A model generated the notes under the pieces. That model made no database searches, was not told the DNA's origin, and saw only the letters and a list, made by a program, of their open reading frames with translations. The position numbers and the translations under genes are program-made. Shown piece after piece: positions 8,413 through 15,621 of a DNA stretch of 20,029 nt. Positions within the stretch are counted from its first letter, which is position 1. The number at the start of each line of letters is the position of its first letter. The stretch is from an uncultured Faecalibacterium sp. (GTDB lineage Bacteria > Bacillota > Clostridia > Oscillospirales > Ruminococcaceae): the NCBI GenBank assembly GCA_934525735.1, contig CAKSZM010000029.1:1-20029 (forward strand), written 5' to 3'.

Positions 8413-9489
8413 ATGGACAAAGGTATGAACTTCTTTTACATCCTGAGCGGTCCTCTCGGCTATGTCATGGAGTGGATCTACAAGCTGCTCCCGAGCTACG
8501 GCTGGGACATCATCCTCTTTACGCTGCTCATCAACATCGTCAAGATACCCCTGCAGCTGAGCCAGCAGAAAAGCATGGCCAAAATGTCGGCCTTCCAGCC
8601 CATGCTGCTGGATATCCAGAACAAGTACAAGGACAAGCCCGAAAAGCAGCAGGAAGAGATGCTCAAGCTGCAGCAGGACTACGGCTATAGTCCCACCGCA
8701 GGCTGTGTGCCCATGCTGCTGAACTTTCTGGTCATGTTCGGCGTTATCGGCGTCGTGTACAATCCGCTGGAGCGCATCTTCCATATCAGCGCCGCAGCCC
8801 TGACCGCTGCCGGTGAAGCCCTGACCGCCTCCGGCGTCACCTTTACTGCCATTACCCGTGATACCACGATCATTTCGCAGCTGATTGCCGGCGGCAACAG
8901 CGCTCTGGCCGGCTGCTTTACTGCCGAGCAGATCGCGACCATCACCGAGTTCAGCCAGCACATGACCTTCCTGGGCATCGATCTGACCCGCGTGCCCAAG
9001 ATCGGTCTGTCTCTGGACATCGTGCTGCCGCTGCTGTCGGTCATCACCATGTTCCTGTCCACCCACATCAGCATGAAGGCCAGCGGCCAGCAGATGCAGG
9101 GCAGCATGAAGCTGACCATGTACATGATGCCGCTGATGTACCTGTTCTTCTGCTTTACCTATCCTCTGGCATTCTCTCTGTACTACGTCATTTCCAACAT
9201 CGTCATGACCGTGCAGACCCAGATCATGCGCAAGGTGTATGATCCCGAGAAGATGCGCAAGGAAGTGGAAGCCCAGATCGCTGAAAAACGCAAGCAGGAA
9301 AAGCGCGGCGTGAAGAACACCACGGTCAAGGTCACCGATCCCAAGACCGGCAAGACCACCGAGAAAAATCTCTCCGCCAGCGAGATGAACAAGCACCGCC
9401 TGGAGTATGCCCGCCAGCTGGATGCGGAGCGCTACAAGGACGAGCGCACCGTTCCGCTGAGCGAGCTGAACAAGCAGGACAAAGAATAA
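8413..9489 (+). CDS. yidC: YidC/Oxa1-type membrane protein insertase
   Basis: A 358-residue insertase starting MDKGMNFFYILSGPLGYVME. Hydrophobic segments lie at about 12-25, 31-50, 98-116, 198-216 and 233-268, fitting the five-helix YidC2 plan. The cytoplasmic hairpin between helices contains MAKMSAFQPMLLDIQNKY, and the C-terminal tail (about 275-358) is charged and lysine-rich, as in Gram-positive YidC proteins. It inserts and folds membrane proteins alone or with SecYEG. No lipobox signal is seen at this start. The usual groove Arg in the first core helix appears to be Lys44 (NIVKIPLQL). The start could also be the ATG at 8425. The frame is open upstream from 8101, but that sequence is repeat DNA. 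Confidence 0.95.
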   Translation: MDKGMNFFYILSGPLGYVMEWIYKLLPSYGWDIILFTLLINIVKIPLQLSQQKSMAKMSAFQPMLLDIQNKYKDKPEKQQEEMLKLQQDYGYSPTAGCVPMLLNFLVMFGVIGVVYNPLERIFHISAAALTAAGEALTASGVTFTAITRDTTIISQLIAGGNSALAGCFTAEQIATITEFSQHMTFLGIDLTRVPKIGLSLDIVLPLLSVITMFLSTHISMKASGQQMQGSMKLTMYMMPLMYLFFCFTYPLAFSLYYVISNIVMTVQTQIMRKVYDPEKMRKEVEAQIAEKRKQEKRGVKNTTVKVTDPKTGKTTEKNLSASEMNKHRLEYARQLDAERYKDERTVPLSELNKQDKE

Positions 9490-9504
9490 AGGAGGACAAC
9501 GGTT

Positions 9505-10662
9505 ATGATCCGTAAGCAGGAAGCGACCGGCAAGACGGTCGATGAAGCCCGCGCAAAAGCCTGCGCTCTGCTGGGTGTGCAGGCCGATGATCTGAATGTC
9601 AGCTATGAAGTGCTGGAAATGCCCCAGAAGACTGGTTTTCTGGGCCTGAAGACCACCCCCGCAAAGGTGTGCGTCAGCGTGGAAGAGCCGGATGCCCCGG
9701 CTGAAGCTCCGGTTGCAGCGGCTCCCGCTGCCGAGGCGAAGGCTCCGGCAGAACAGCCCGCGGCAGCGCCTGCTGCTGAGGAACAGCCCGCTCCCGAAGC
9801 ACAGCCGGAAGAAAAGGCCGAAGAGCCTGCCGCCCCTGCTGCAGAGCAGACCGCTGCTCCCTCTGCCGAGGAAGAGGAGACGGAAGTTCCCATCGTGATC
9901 GAAGAGAACGCCAAGGTCAAGGCCGCTGTGGAATATCTGCAGGAAGTCATTGCCCTGATGGGTGTGGAAAACGTTGCCTTCAGCGCTGTGCAGAAGGGCG
10001 AAGCCACCATCATCCGTCTGGACGGTGAACACCTGGGCGCCCTGATCGGCCGCCGCGGCGAGACCATGGAGAGCCTGTCTTATCTGGCAAGCCTCGTGGC
10101 CAACCGTCTGGAAGGCGATTACATCAAGCTGGGTCTAGACGTGGCCGGCTACCGCGACAAGCGCGAGAGCGACCTGACCGCTCTGGCACAGCGCATTGGC
10201 AACAAGGTGCGCAAGACCGGCCGCAGCTTTGCCATGGAACCCATGAACCCCTACGAGCGCCGTATCATCCACTCTGCCATCAGCAAGATGGAGGGTGTGC
10301 GCAGCGAGAGCAAGGGCGAAGGCCGTGACCGCCGTGTGGTCATCTACTCCACTGCACCCGATGCGCAGACCGAGAACACCTACGGCGAGCGCCGTCCCCG
10401 CGGCGGACGCGGCGGCAATGGCCGCCGTCCCGGCGGAAACCGCAATGGCGGTTATCGGGGCGGCAACCGCGGAGACCGTAATGGCAGCCGCGGCGGCTAT
10501 CGCGGCGGACGCCCCTCCAACGGCCGCGGTCCGCGCCCGTCTGATGTGCCGGAGCGCACCTACGCACCCCGCGACGCAGAGAATGCTGCCCCGGTGGCGC
10601 CCAAGCGCACCGAGCGCGTGGATGATTTTGCCGATTTCAGCTTTGGCAAGATCGAGCTGTAA
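9505..10662 (+). CDS. khpB: Jag/KhpB RNA-binding protein with Ala/Pro/Glu linker and RGG-rich tail
   Basis: A 385-residue protein, much longer than the roughly 205-residue Bacillus Jag. The Jag N-terminal domain covers about 1-57. An alanine-proline-glutamate-rich disordered linker spans 60-128. The KH domain spans about 135-212, with a GRRG loop at 182-185. The R3H domain follows, with the R-x3-H core at 252-256 (ERRIIH). After that comes a glycine-arginine tail (about 296-343) with repeated RGG/RGN units and an acidic C terminus. Family members bind RNA with KhpA and influence cell elongation and division. The gene has a strong AAGGAGG site and lies 15 bases after yidC, the normal neighbour. 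The tail is the odd feature and may add nonspecific RNA binding. Confidence 0.93.
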   Translation: MIRKQEATGKTVDEARAKACALLGVQADDLNVSYEVLEMPQKTGFLGLKTTPAKVCVSVEEPDAPAEAPVAAAPAAEAKAPAEQPAAAPAAEEQPAPEAQPEEKAEEPAAPAAEQTAAPSAEEEETEVPIVIEENAKVKAAVEYLQEVIALMGVENVAFSAVQKGEATIIRLDGEHLGALIGRRGETMESLSYLASLVANRLEGDYIKLGLDVAGYRDKRESDLTALAQRIGNKVRKTGRSFAMEPMNPYERRIIHSAISKMEGVRSESKGEGRDRRVVIYSTAPDAQTENTYGERRPRGGRGGNGRRPGGNRNGGYRGGNRGDRNGSRGGYRGGRPSNGRGPRPSDVPERTYAPRDAENAAPVAPKRTERVDDFADFSFGKIEL

Positions 10663-10687
10663 GCTGCACCACGAAACAGAACCATGC

Positions 10688-10726
10688 AGTGCCCCGCATT
10701 TCCACCGGAAGTGCGGGGCACTTTTT
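10688..10726 (+). terminator. Strong intrinsic terminator after khpB
   Basis: AGTGCCCCGCA (10688-10698) and TGCGGGGCACT (10712-10722) form an 11-pair perfect stem. It is extended by an inner TTTCC/GGAA pairing around an ACC loop and followed by a T-run. It ends the rnpA-yidD-yidC-khpB transcript. Confidence 0.92.
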
Positions 10727-10732
10727 GATCTT

Positions 10733-10766
10733 TTTTTCCACAAACATTTTGAAAGATGTGGAAAAA
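10733..10766. repeat. Inverted pair of DnaA-box-like sites upstream of mnmE
   Basis: TTTTTCCACA (10733-10742) and its exact reverse complement TGTGGAAAAA (10757-10766) are separated by 14 bases. Each arm contains TTTTCCACA, the box form seen in oriC. The pair lies between the khpB terminator and the mnmE promoter, so it could bind DnaA as a regulator. A similar pair with the same 14-base gap precedes noc. Confidence 0.6.
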
Positions 10767-10784
10767 CCGCGCGGCGGGTGTATC

Positions 10785-10809
10785 TTTTTGCGCAAAAACG
10801 TGGTAAAAT
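10785..10809 (+). promoter_or_regulatory. Predicted mnmE promoter with adjacent palindrome
   Basis: TGGTAAAAT at 10801-10809 fits an extended -10. Immediately upstream is a perfect 14-base palindrome, TTTTTGCGCAAAAA (10785-10798), in the promoter spacer, where a repressor could act. No good -35 is seen. A second TAAAAT lies at 10816-10821. Confidence 0.5.
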
Positions 10810-10828
10810 AAACAGTAAAATCAGAAAG

Positions 10829-10892
10829 TGTGCACTGCGGCAGGTCTGCCGTACCGGGCGCACAAGCAGCGCACCCGCAAAGGCAGGTGCGC
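10829..10892 (+). promoter_or_regulatory. Structured mnmE leader with two stable hairpins
   Basis: One stem is built on CGGCA/TGCCG (about 10838-10851), enclosed by a GTGTGC/GCGCAC pairing. A second perfect stem, GCGCACC (10869-10875) with GGTGCGC (10886-10892), ends just before the GGAAAGGA ribosome site. The middle GCGCAC copy could pair with either side, so alternative folds are possible. No known riboswitch class is recognised. Confidence 0.45.
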
Positions 10893-10906
10893 GGAAAGGA
10901 AGCAGT

Positions 10907-12277
10907 ATGCAGGGAACGACCATTGCCGCAATCGCAACGGCACCGGGCGCAGGCGGCATTGCCGTGGTGCGGCTTTCCGGCGCAGAGAGCTACGAGGTGG
11001 CGGCGCGGGTGTTCCGCCCGGCCAATGCCGCAAAGAAGGTGCAGGATGCCAAAGGCTATACGGCGCTGTTCGGGCATTTTGCCGACGGTGAAGAGCTGTT
11101 TGACGAGGGCGTGGCCCTGTTTTTCCGCGCGCCGCACAGCTACACCGGCGAAGATGTGGTGGAGCTTTCCTGCCATGGCGGCAATGCCGTGGCACGGCGT
11201 CTGGTGGAAGCCTGCCTTGCAGCCGGGGCACAGCCGGCTGCCCCCGGTGAGTACACCCGCCGCGCATTCCTGAACGGCAAGCTGGGTCTGACTCAGGCCG
11301 AGGCGGTGATGGATCTGATCTCTGCCGATGGCCGTCAGGGTGCGGCGCTGGCCAACGCCGCCCTCGGCGGCGCGCTGGCAAGGAAGATCGGCGCCCAGAA
11401 GGAAGCCCTGACCGCGCTGCAGGCGCATCTGGCGGCGTGGGTGGATTTCCCCGAAGAGGATGTTCCGGAGCTGGACGAAAGTCATCTGCGCACCGTTCTG
11501 GGCGGCGTGCAGGCCGAGCTGGACGCACTGATCCGCAGCTATCAGGCGGATACGGTTCTGCGGGAAGGGGTGGACTGCGCCATTCTGGGCCGGCCAAACG
11601 CGGGCAAATCCACCCTGCTCAATCTGCTGGCCGGGTTCGACCGGGCCATCGTCACTCCGGTGGCGGGCACTACCCGGGATGTGGTGGAGCAGGCAGTACA
11701 GCTGGGGGAGATCCGGCTGAACCTGTTCGACACCGCCGGTCTGCGCCAGACCGAAGATGCCATTGAGGCGGAGGGTATCCGCCGAAGCTGGGAAAAACTG
11801 GAAGAAGCAGGTCTGATCCTTGCGGTGTTCGACGGCTCCGAGCCGCCTACCCGGGAGGATCTGGAACTGGCCCGCCGCTGTGCCGGACGCCCGGCCATTG
11901 CATTGGTGAACAAAGAGGACAAGCCCGCACAGTTTGACGCAGAGCTCATTGCACCGTATTTTGCCATGGTGCTGCCGGTGTGCTGCAGGGAAGAGGGGAG
12001 CCGCAAGGTGATCTCTGCCGCTGTGGCCCGGCTGCTGGGCACGAATCAGGTGGATCCCCATGCGGCCAGCCTGTCCGGCCAGCGTCAGCTTGCCGCCGCC
12101 CTGCGGGCGCGGGATGCCGTGGCCGGTGCACTGGAAGCCGCCGGCGGCGGCTTCGGGCTGGATGCAGTTTCGGTCTGCGTGGATGATGCACTGGAAGCGC
12201 TGTGCGAGCTGACCGGAGAAAACGCCTCGGAAGCGGTCATCGATCAGGTGTTTGAGCGATTCTGCGTGGGAAAGTAA
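10907..12277 (+). CDS. mnmE: tRNA modification GTPase MnmE
   Basis: A 456-residue protein of normal MnmE length. The N-terminal folate-binding domain starts TIAAIATAPGAGGIAVVRLSG and includes the SYTGEDVVELSCHGG segment (78-92). The G domain has G1 GRPNAGKS (228-235), G2 GTTRD (254-258), G3 DTAG (275-278) and the G4 NKED motif. The protein ends in CVGK, the conserved C-terminal CxGK with the catalytic cysteine. With MnmG it builds the 5-carboxymethylaminomethyl group on wobble uridine of several tRNAs. The ATG at 10907 follows GGAAAGGA. An open frame upstream to 10295 runs inside khpB and is not coding in this frame. mnmG follows after 18 bases. Confidence 0.97.
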   Translation: MQGTTIAAIATAPGAGGIAVVRLSGAESYEVAARVFRPANAAKKVQDAKGYTALFGHFADGEELFDEGVALFFRAPHSYTGEDVVELSCHGGNAVARRLVEACLAAGAQPAAPGEYTRRAFLNGKLGLTQAEAVMDLISADGRQGAALANAALGGALARKIGAQKEALTALQAHLAAWVDFPEEDVPELDESHLRTVLGGVQAELDALIRSYQADTVLREGVDCAILGRPNAGKSTLLNLLAGFDRAIVTPVAGTTRDVVEQAVQLGEIRLNLFDTAGLRQTEDAIEAEGIRRSWEKLEEAGLILAVFDGSEPPTREDLELARRCAGRPAIALVNKEDKPAQFDAELIAPYFAMVLPVCCREEGSRKVISAAVARLLGTNQVDPHAASLSGQRQLAAALRARDAVAGALEAAGGGFGLDAVSVCVDDALEALCELTGENASEAVIDQVFERFCVGK

Positions 12278-12295
12278 CAGGGAAAAAGGGAAAGT

Positions 12296-14164
12296 ATGAA
12301 CCACTTAGGAGATTATGATGTCATTGTCATCGGTGCCGGTCATGCAGGCATCGAAGCCGCCCACGCCGCCGCAATGCTGGGCGCAAAAACGGCTGTGTTT
12401 ACCATGAGTCTGGACGCTATCGGCAATATGCCCTGCAATCCCAGCATTGGCGGAACAGCAAAAGGAACGTTGGTACGCGAATTGGATGCGCTCGGCGGCG
12501 TGATGGGACTTGCCGCGGATGCCACCTATCTGCAGAGCCGGATGCTCAATAAGGGCAAAGGCCCGGCCGTCCATGCGCTGCGGGTGCAGACCGACCGTAA
12601 GCGTTACCACGAATACATGAAACACGCGCTGGAGCTGACTCCCGGTCTCGCCATCCATCAGGCCGAGGTGGTGGGCATTCAGGTGGAGAACGGCCATGTG
12701 AAAGGCGTTGTCACCCAGCTGAATGGCGAGTACGGCGCGAAGTGTGTGGTCATTGCCACCGGAACCAATCTGGGCGGCAAGATCTTTGTGGGCGATGCCT
12801 GGTACGCTTCCGGCCCGGACGGGATGCACGCCGCCAACGCCCTGACCGAAAGCCTGAAGGCGGCGGGGCTGCCGCTGCGGCGCTTCAAGACCGGCACCCC
12901 GGCCCGTGTGCACCGGCGCAGTATTGATTTCAGCCAGCTGGAATGCCAGCCCGGCGACCCGGACAACGAGCTGCAGCCCTTCAGCTTTATGACCGACACC
13001 CCCATGCACAACAAGGTGGAGTGCTGGATCGCCTACACGAACCCGGAAACGCATAAGATCATTCTGGACAACATCCAGCGCAGCCCGCTGTACGGCGGAA
13101 TGATCGAGGGCGTTGGCCCGCGCTACTGCCCGTCCATCGAGGATAAGGTGGTGCGCTTTGCAGGCAAGGACCGTCACCCCATTTTTGTGGAGCCCTGCGG
13201 CGAGAACACCGAGGAAATGTATCTGCAGGGGGCATCCAGCAGTCTGCCGGAAGATGTGCAGAACGCCTTTTACCGCAGCATCAAGGGCTTTGAGCACATC
13301 GAGATCATGCGCCCGGCCTACGCCATCGAGTACGACTGTGTGGATCCCACCAGTCTGGAAGCCACACTGGAAAGCAAGGTCGTGCGCGGCCTGTACGGGG
13401 CAGGGCAGTTCAACGGCACCTCCGGCTATGAAGAAGCCGCCGCGCAGGGACTGCTTGCCGGTCTGAACGCCGCCCGCAACGCGCTGGGCAGGGAACAGCT
13501 CATCCTGCCGCGGCATACCAGCTATCTGGGTACGCTGGTGGATGATCTGGTCACCAAGGGCGTTATGGATCCTTACCGCATGATGACCAGCCGCAGCGAA
13601 TACCGGCTGACCCTGCGGCAGGACAACGCCGACCAGCGCCTGACTCCCATCGGCAGGGAATACGGTCTGGTGCAGGATGACCGCTGGGCAAAGTACCAGC
13701 ACACCCGGAGCATTCTGGAAGCGGAACGCCGCCGCCTGCACGAGACCCATCTGCGCACGGCAGACCTGCGCGCCGCCATGGAAGCGGCTGGGCTTGCTCC
13801 GGCGGCAGAGGGCGGCATTGCCGAAGAGCTGCTGCGCCGGCCGGAGATCAGCTATCCGCTGCTGGCGGGCGTCATCGGCTGGGGGGAAGAAATCACCCCC
13901 ATGCTGGCCGAGCGGCTGGAAACCGAAATCAAATACGCGGGCTACATTGCCCGGCAGGACCGGATGATCCGCGATGTGGCGCGCCACGAAAAAACGCTGA
14001 TCCCGGAAGATTTCGAGTACGCCGATCTGACCGGTCTGACGCTGGAAGCCCGCGAAAAGCTGGCCCGCATCCGCCCGAAGAACCTCGGGCAGGCCGGGCG
14101 CATCCCCGGCGTGTCGCCGTCGGATGTGGCGCAGCTGAGCATTGCGCTGGCGGCGAAGAAGTAA
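12296..14164 (+). CDS. mnmG: tRNA uridine-modifying FAD enzyme MnmG (GidA)
   Basis: A 622-residue protein of the expected length. The FAD-binding Rossmann motif is DVIVIGAGHAGIEAA (about 8-22), and the highly conserved MSLDAIGNMPCNPSIGGTAK and LNKGKGPAVHALRVQTDRK stretches follow. The GYEEAAAQGLLAGLNAA and MTSRSEYRLTLRQDNADQRL blocks are also diagnostic. It forms a complex with MnmE that modifies U34 of tRNAs reading NNA/NNG codons. The ATG has a GGGAAAAAGGGAAAG leader. The C-terminal helical domain is complete. The gene sits between mnmE and a small proX-like gene and is co-transcribed with them. Confidence 0.98.
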   Translation: MNHLGDYDVIVIGAGHAGIEAAHAAAMLGAKTAVFTMSLDAIGNMPCNPSIGGTAKGTLVRELDALGGVMGLAADATYLQSRMLNKGKGPAVHALRVQTDRKRYHEYMKHALELTPGLAIHQAEVVGIQVENGHVKGVVTQLNGEYGAKCVVIATGTNLGGKIFVGDAWYASGPDGMHAANALTESLKAAGLPLRRFKTGTPARVHRRSIDFSQLECQPGDPDNELQPFSFMTDTPMHNKVECWIAYTNPETHKIILDNIQRSPLYGGMIEGVGPRYCPSIEDKVVRFAGKDRHPIFVEPCGENTEEMYLQGASSSLPEDVQNAFYRSIKGFEHIEIMRPAYAIEYDCVDPTSLEATLESKVVRGLYGAGQFNGTSGYEEAAAQGLLAGLNAARNALGREQLILPRHTSYLGTLVDDLVTKGVMDPYRMMTSRSEYRLTLRQDNADQRLTPIGREYGLVQDDRWAKYQHTRSILEAERRRLHETHLRTADLRAAMEAAGLAPAAEGGIAEELLRRPEISYPLLAGVIGWGEEITPMLAERLETEIKYAGYIARQDRMIRDVARHEKTLIPEDFEYADLTGLTLEAREKLARIRPKNLGQAGRIPGVSPSDVAQLSIALAAKK

Positions 14165-14180
14165 GAGAGAAGATGAGCTT

Positions 14181-14738
14181 ATGGAAGAACTGAAGCTTTA
14201 CGAGGGACGCCCCGCCGACTGCAGCGGACGGCTGGAAAAAGAGATCCGCACCTATGATTTTCTGGATGTGCTGGGCATTCCGTACTGGCGCACCGACCAT
14301 GCGTGGATGCATGCCGACACCATGGAAGCCTGCCATGACATCGACGCCGTTCTGGAAGCGACCGTCTGCAAGAATCTGTTCCTGTGCAACCGGCAGAAGA
14401 CGAACTTCTATCTGCTCATGATGCCGGGCGACAAGCCGTTCAAGACCAAGGAGCTTTCCCATCAGCTGGGCATTGCCCGCCTGAGCTTTGCATCGCCGGA
14501 GGATATGGAAAAGTATTTGGACTGCACGCCCGGCTCTTCCTCGATCATGGGCCTGATGAACGACGCCGGAAACGCCGTGCAGCTGCTGATGGACGAGGAT
14601 GTGCGGGAAGGGGAGTACCTTGGCTGCCACCCCTGCATCAACACTTCTTCACTGAAATTGCGGACGGCGGATGTGCTGGAAAAGTTTTTGCCTGCCGTGC
14701 ATCACGAGCCTGTTTTTGTGCACCTGACCGGAGAATAA
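14181..14738 (+). CDS. YbaK/ProX-type prolyl-tRNA editing domain protein
   Basis: A 185-residue single-domain protein resembling the free-standing YbaK/aminoacyl-tRNA deacylase family (ProX/PrdX type). Recognisable parts are the early EIRTYDFLDVLGIPYWRTDH, the core CKNLFLCNRQKTNFYLLMMP with KELSHQLGIARLSFASPEDM, the GSSSIMGLMND turn, and the GCHPCINTSSLKL strand near the end. Such proteins hydrolyse alanine wrongly attached to tRNA-Pro, and some act on related mischarged tRNAs. The ATG at 14181 is used; the upstream in-frame stretch to 14142 overlaps mnmG. It lies 16 bases after mnmG and 18 before rsmG, an uncommon insertion in this conserved pair. Substrate choice is inferred from family, not proven here. 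Confidence 0.82.
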   Translation: MEELKLYEGRPADCSGRLEKEIRTYDFLDVLGIPYWRTDHAWMHADTMEACHDIDAVLEATVCKNLFLCNRQKTNFYLLMMPGDKPFKTKELSHQLGIARLSFASPEDMEKYLDCTPGSSSIMGLMNDAGNAVQLLMDEDVREGEYLGCHPCINTSSLKLRTADVLEKFLPAVHHEPVFVHLTGE

Positions 14739-14756
14739 GAGAAAGGATATTTCCCC

Positions 14757-15464
14757 ATGATCGATAAACAGCGCCTTGAAGCAAAATGTTCCACATGGAA
14801 CATTGCCCTCACCGGCACTCAGCTGGATCAGCTGGATGCCTTTGCACAGATCCTTGTGGAATATAACCAGAAGGTCAACCTGACTGCCATCACCGATCCG
14901 GAAGGCATCGAGGACAAGCACTTCCTCGACAGCCTGCTTTTTGCCAGCCAGCCGGAAGTGGCAGGCCGCATGGTGGACGTGGGCGCGGGTGCCGGGTTCC
15001 CCGGCATCGTGACCAAGATCTACAAGCCGGAGCTGGAGCTGACCCTGATGGAACCCACTGGCAAGCGGGTGGAGTTTTTGAAATACGCTTGCGCACAGCT
15101 GGGACTGACCGGGGTGGAGTTTGCCAAGGAGCGCGCCGAGGAAGCCGCCCGCAAAGTCTGGCGCGAACAGTTTGACCTGGCTTCTGCCCGTGCTGTGGCC
15201 GCCCTGCCCATGCTGGCCGAATACTGTCTGCCGCTGGTAAAGGTGGGCGGAAACTTTCTGGCCATGAAGGGCGCTTCCGGCGAGGAAGAACTGGCGGCGG
15301 CCCGCGGCGCCATCAAAAAGCTGGGCGGCGAGTACAAAGAGACCCGCACTTTGCACCTGCCGGGCGGCGACACCCGCACCCTGATCCTCTGCAAAAAGAT
15401 TTCGCAAACTCCGACCGCCTACCCCAGAAACGGCGGTAAAATCGCAAAAAGCCCGCTGAAATAA
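14757..15464 (+). CDS. rsmG: 16S rRNA (guanine-N7) methyltransferase RsmG (GidB)
   Basis: A 235-residue enzyme of the usual length. The SAM-binding motif is VDVGAGAGFPGI (73-84), preceded by the family block NLTAITDPEGIEDKHFLDSL (41-60). The segment EFLKYACAQLGL and the later ASARAVAALPMLAEYCLPLV fit RsmG. It methylates N7 of G527 (E. coli numbering) in the 530 loop of 16S rRNA; loss gives low-level streptomycin resistance in several bacteria. The ATG has GAAAGGA about nine bases upstream. Codons 11-15 (CSTWN) double as a 16-base parS-like site, so this gene carries a chromosome-partition signal. A terminator follows, ending the mnmE-mnmG-proX-rsmG operon. Confidence 0.96.
   Translation: MIDKQRLEAKCSTWNIALTGTQLDQLDAFAQILVEYNQKVNLTAITDPEGIEDKHFLDSLLFASQPEVAGRMVDVGAGAGFPGIVTKIYKPELELTLMEPTGKRVEFLKYACAQLGLTGVEFAKERAEEAARKVWREQFDLASARAVAALPMLAEYCLPLVKVGGNFLAMKGASGEEELAAARGAIKKLGGEYKETRTLHLPGGDTRTLILCKKISQTPTAYPRNGGKIAKSPLK
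14787..14802. other. parS: parS-like site 1 (inside rsmG)
   Basis: TGTTCCACATGGAACA has seven-base inverted arms, TGTTCCA and TGGAACA. It differs from the common parS TGTTTCACGTGAAACA at three positions and is the exact reverse complement of the two copies near parA. It lies in codons 11-16 of rsmG. Confidence 0.8.
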
Positions 15465-15489
15465 CGAATTATCGATAAGAATGTGCAAG

Positions 15490-15525
15490 ACCCTGCCGAA
15501 CGAAACTTCTGGCAGGGTTTTTCTT
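15490..15525 (+). terminator. Intrinsic terminator after rsmG
   Basis: ACCCTGCC (15490-15497) pairs with GGCAGGGT (15511-15518), and a TTTTCTTT tail follows. It separates the mnmE operon from noc. Confidence 0.88.
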
Positions 15526-15529
15526 TGTG

Positions 15530-15538
15530 TGATACACT
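15530..15538 (+). promoter_or_regulatory. Predicted extended -10 promoter for noc
   Basis: TGATACACT at 15530-15538 fits a TGn extended -10 just after the rsmG terminator. The -35 is poor. If it is right, transcription starts near 15545 and the 32-base palindrome lies in the first 45 bases of the message. Confidence 0.4.
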
Positions 15539-15555
15539 GGATCTGCAAGATGAAA

Positions 15556-15587
15556 TTTTCCACACTTTCCCGGGAAAATGTGGAAAA
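15556..15587. promoter_or_regulatory. 32-base nested palindrome with Noc-binding-site core, upstream of noc
   Basis: The core TTTCCCGGGAAA (15566-15577) is a perfect 12-base palindrome equal to the centre of the Bacillus Noc site ATTTCCCGGGAAAT. It is flanked by TTTTCCACA (15556-15564) and TGTGGAAAA (15579-15587) around the same centre, so 15 of 16 base pairs of the whole are symmetric. It lies 34 bases before the noc start. This suggests Noc autoregulation or local nucleation, perhaps combined with DnaA binding at the outer arms. Confidence 0.75.
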
Positions 15588-15621
15588 CAAAACACGGCAT
15601 TTCAGAAAGGGGTAGTGTATC

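Noticed and set aside
8185..10032. 615-residue open frame antisense to yidC and khpB
   Set aside because: It runs through the repeat element and two well-supported genes, and its translation is low complexity with no recognisable domain.
10295..10906. Extension of mnmE upstream to 10295
   Set aside because: It lies inside khpB in another frame and crosses a terminator and promoter.
12305..13987. 560-residue open frame antisense to mnmG
   Set aside because: A shadow of mnmG, which matches its family along the full length.
14384..14767. 127-residue open frame within the proX-like gene
   Set aside because: An alternative frame with no motif and no spacing that fits; the YbaK-type frame explains the region.
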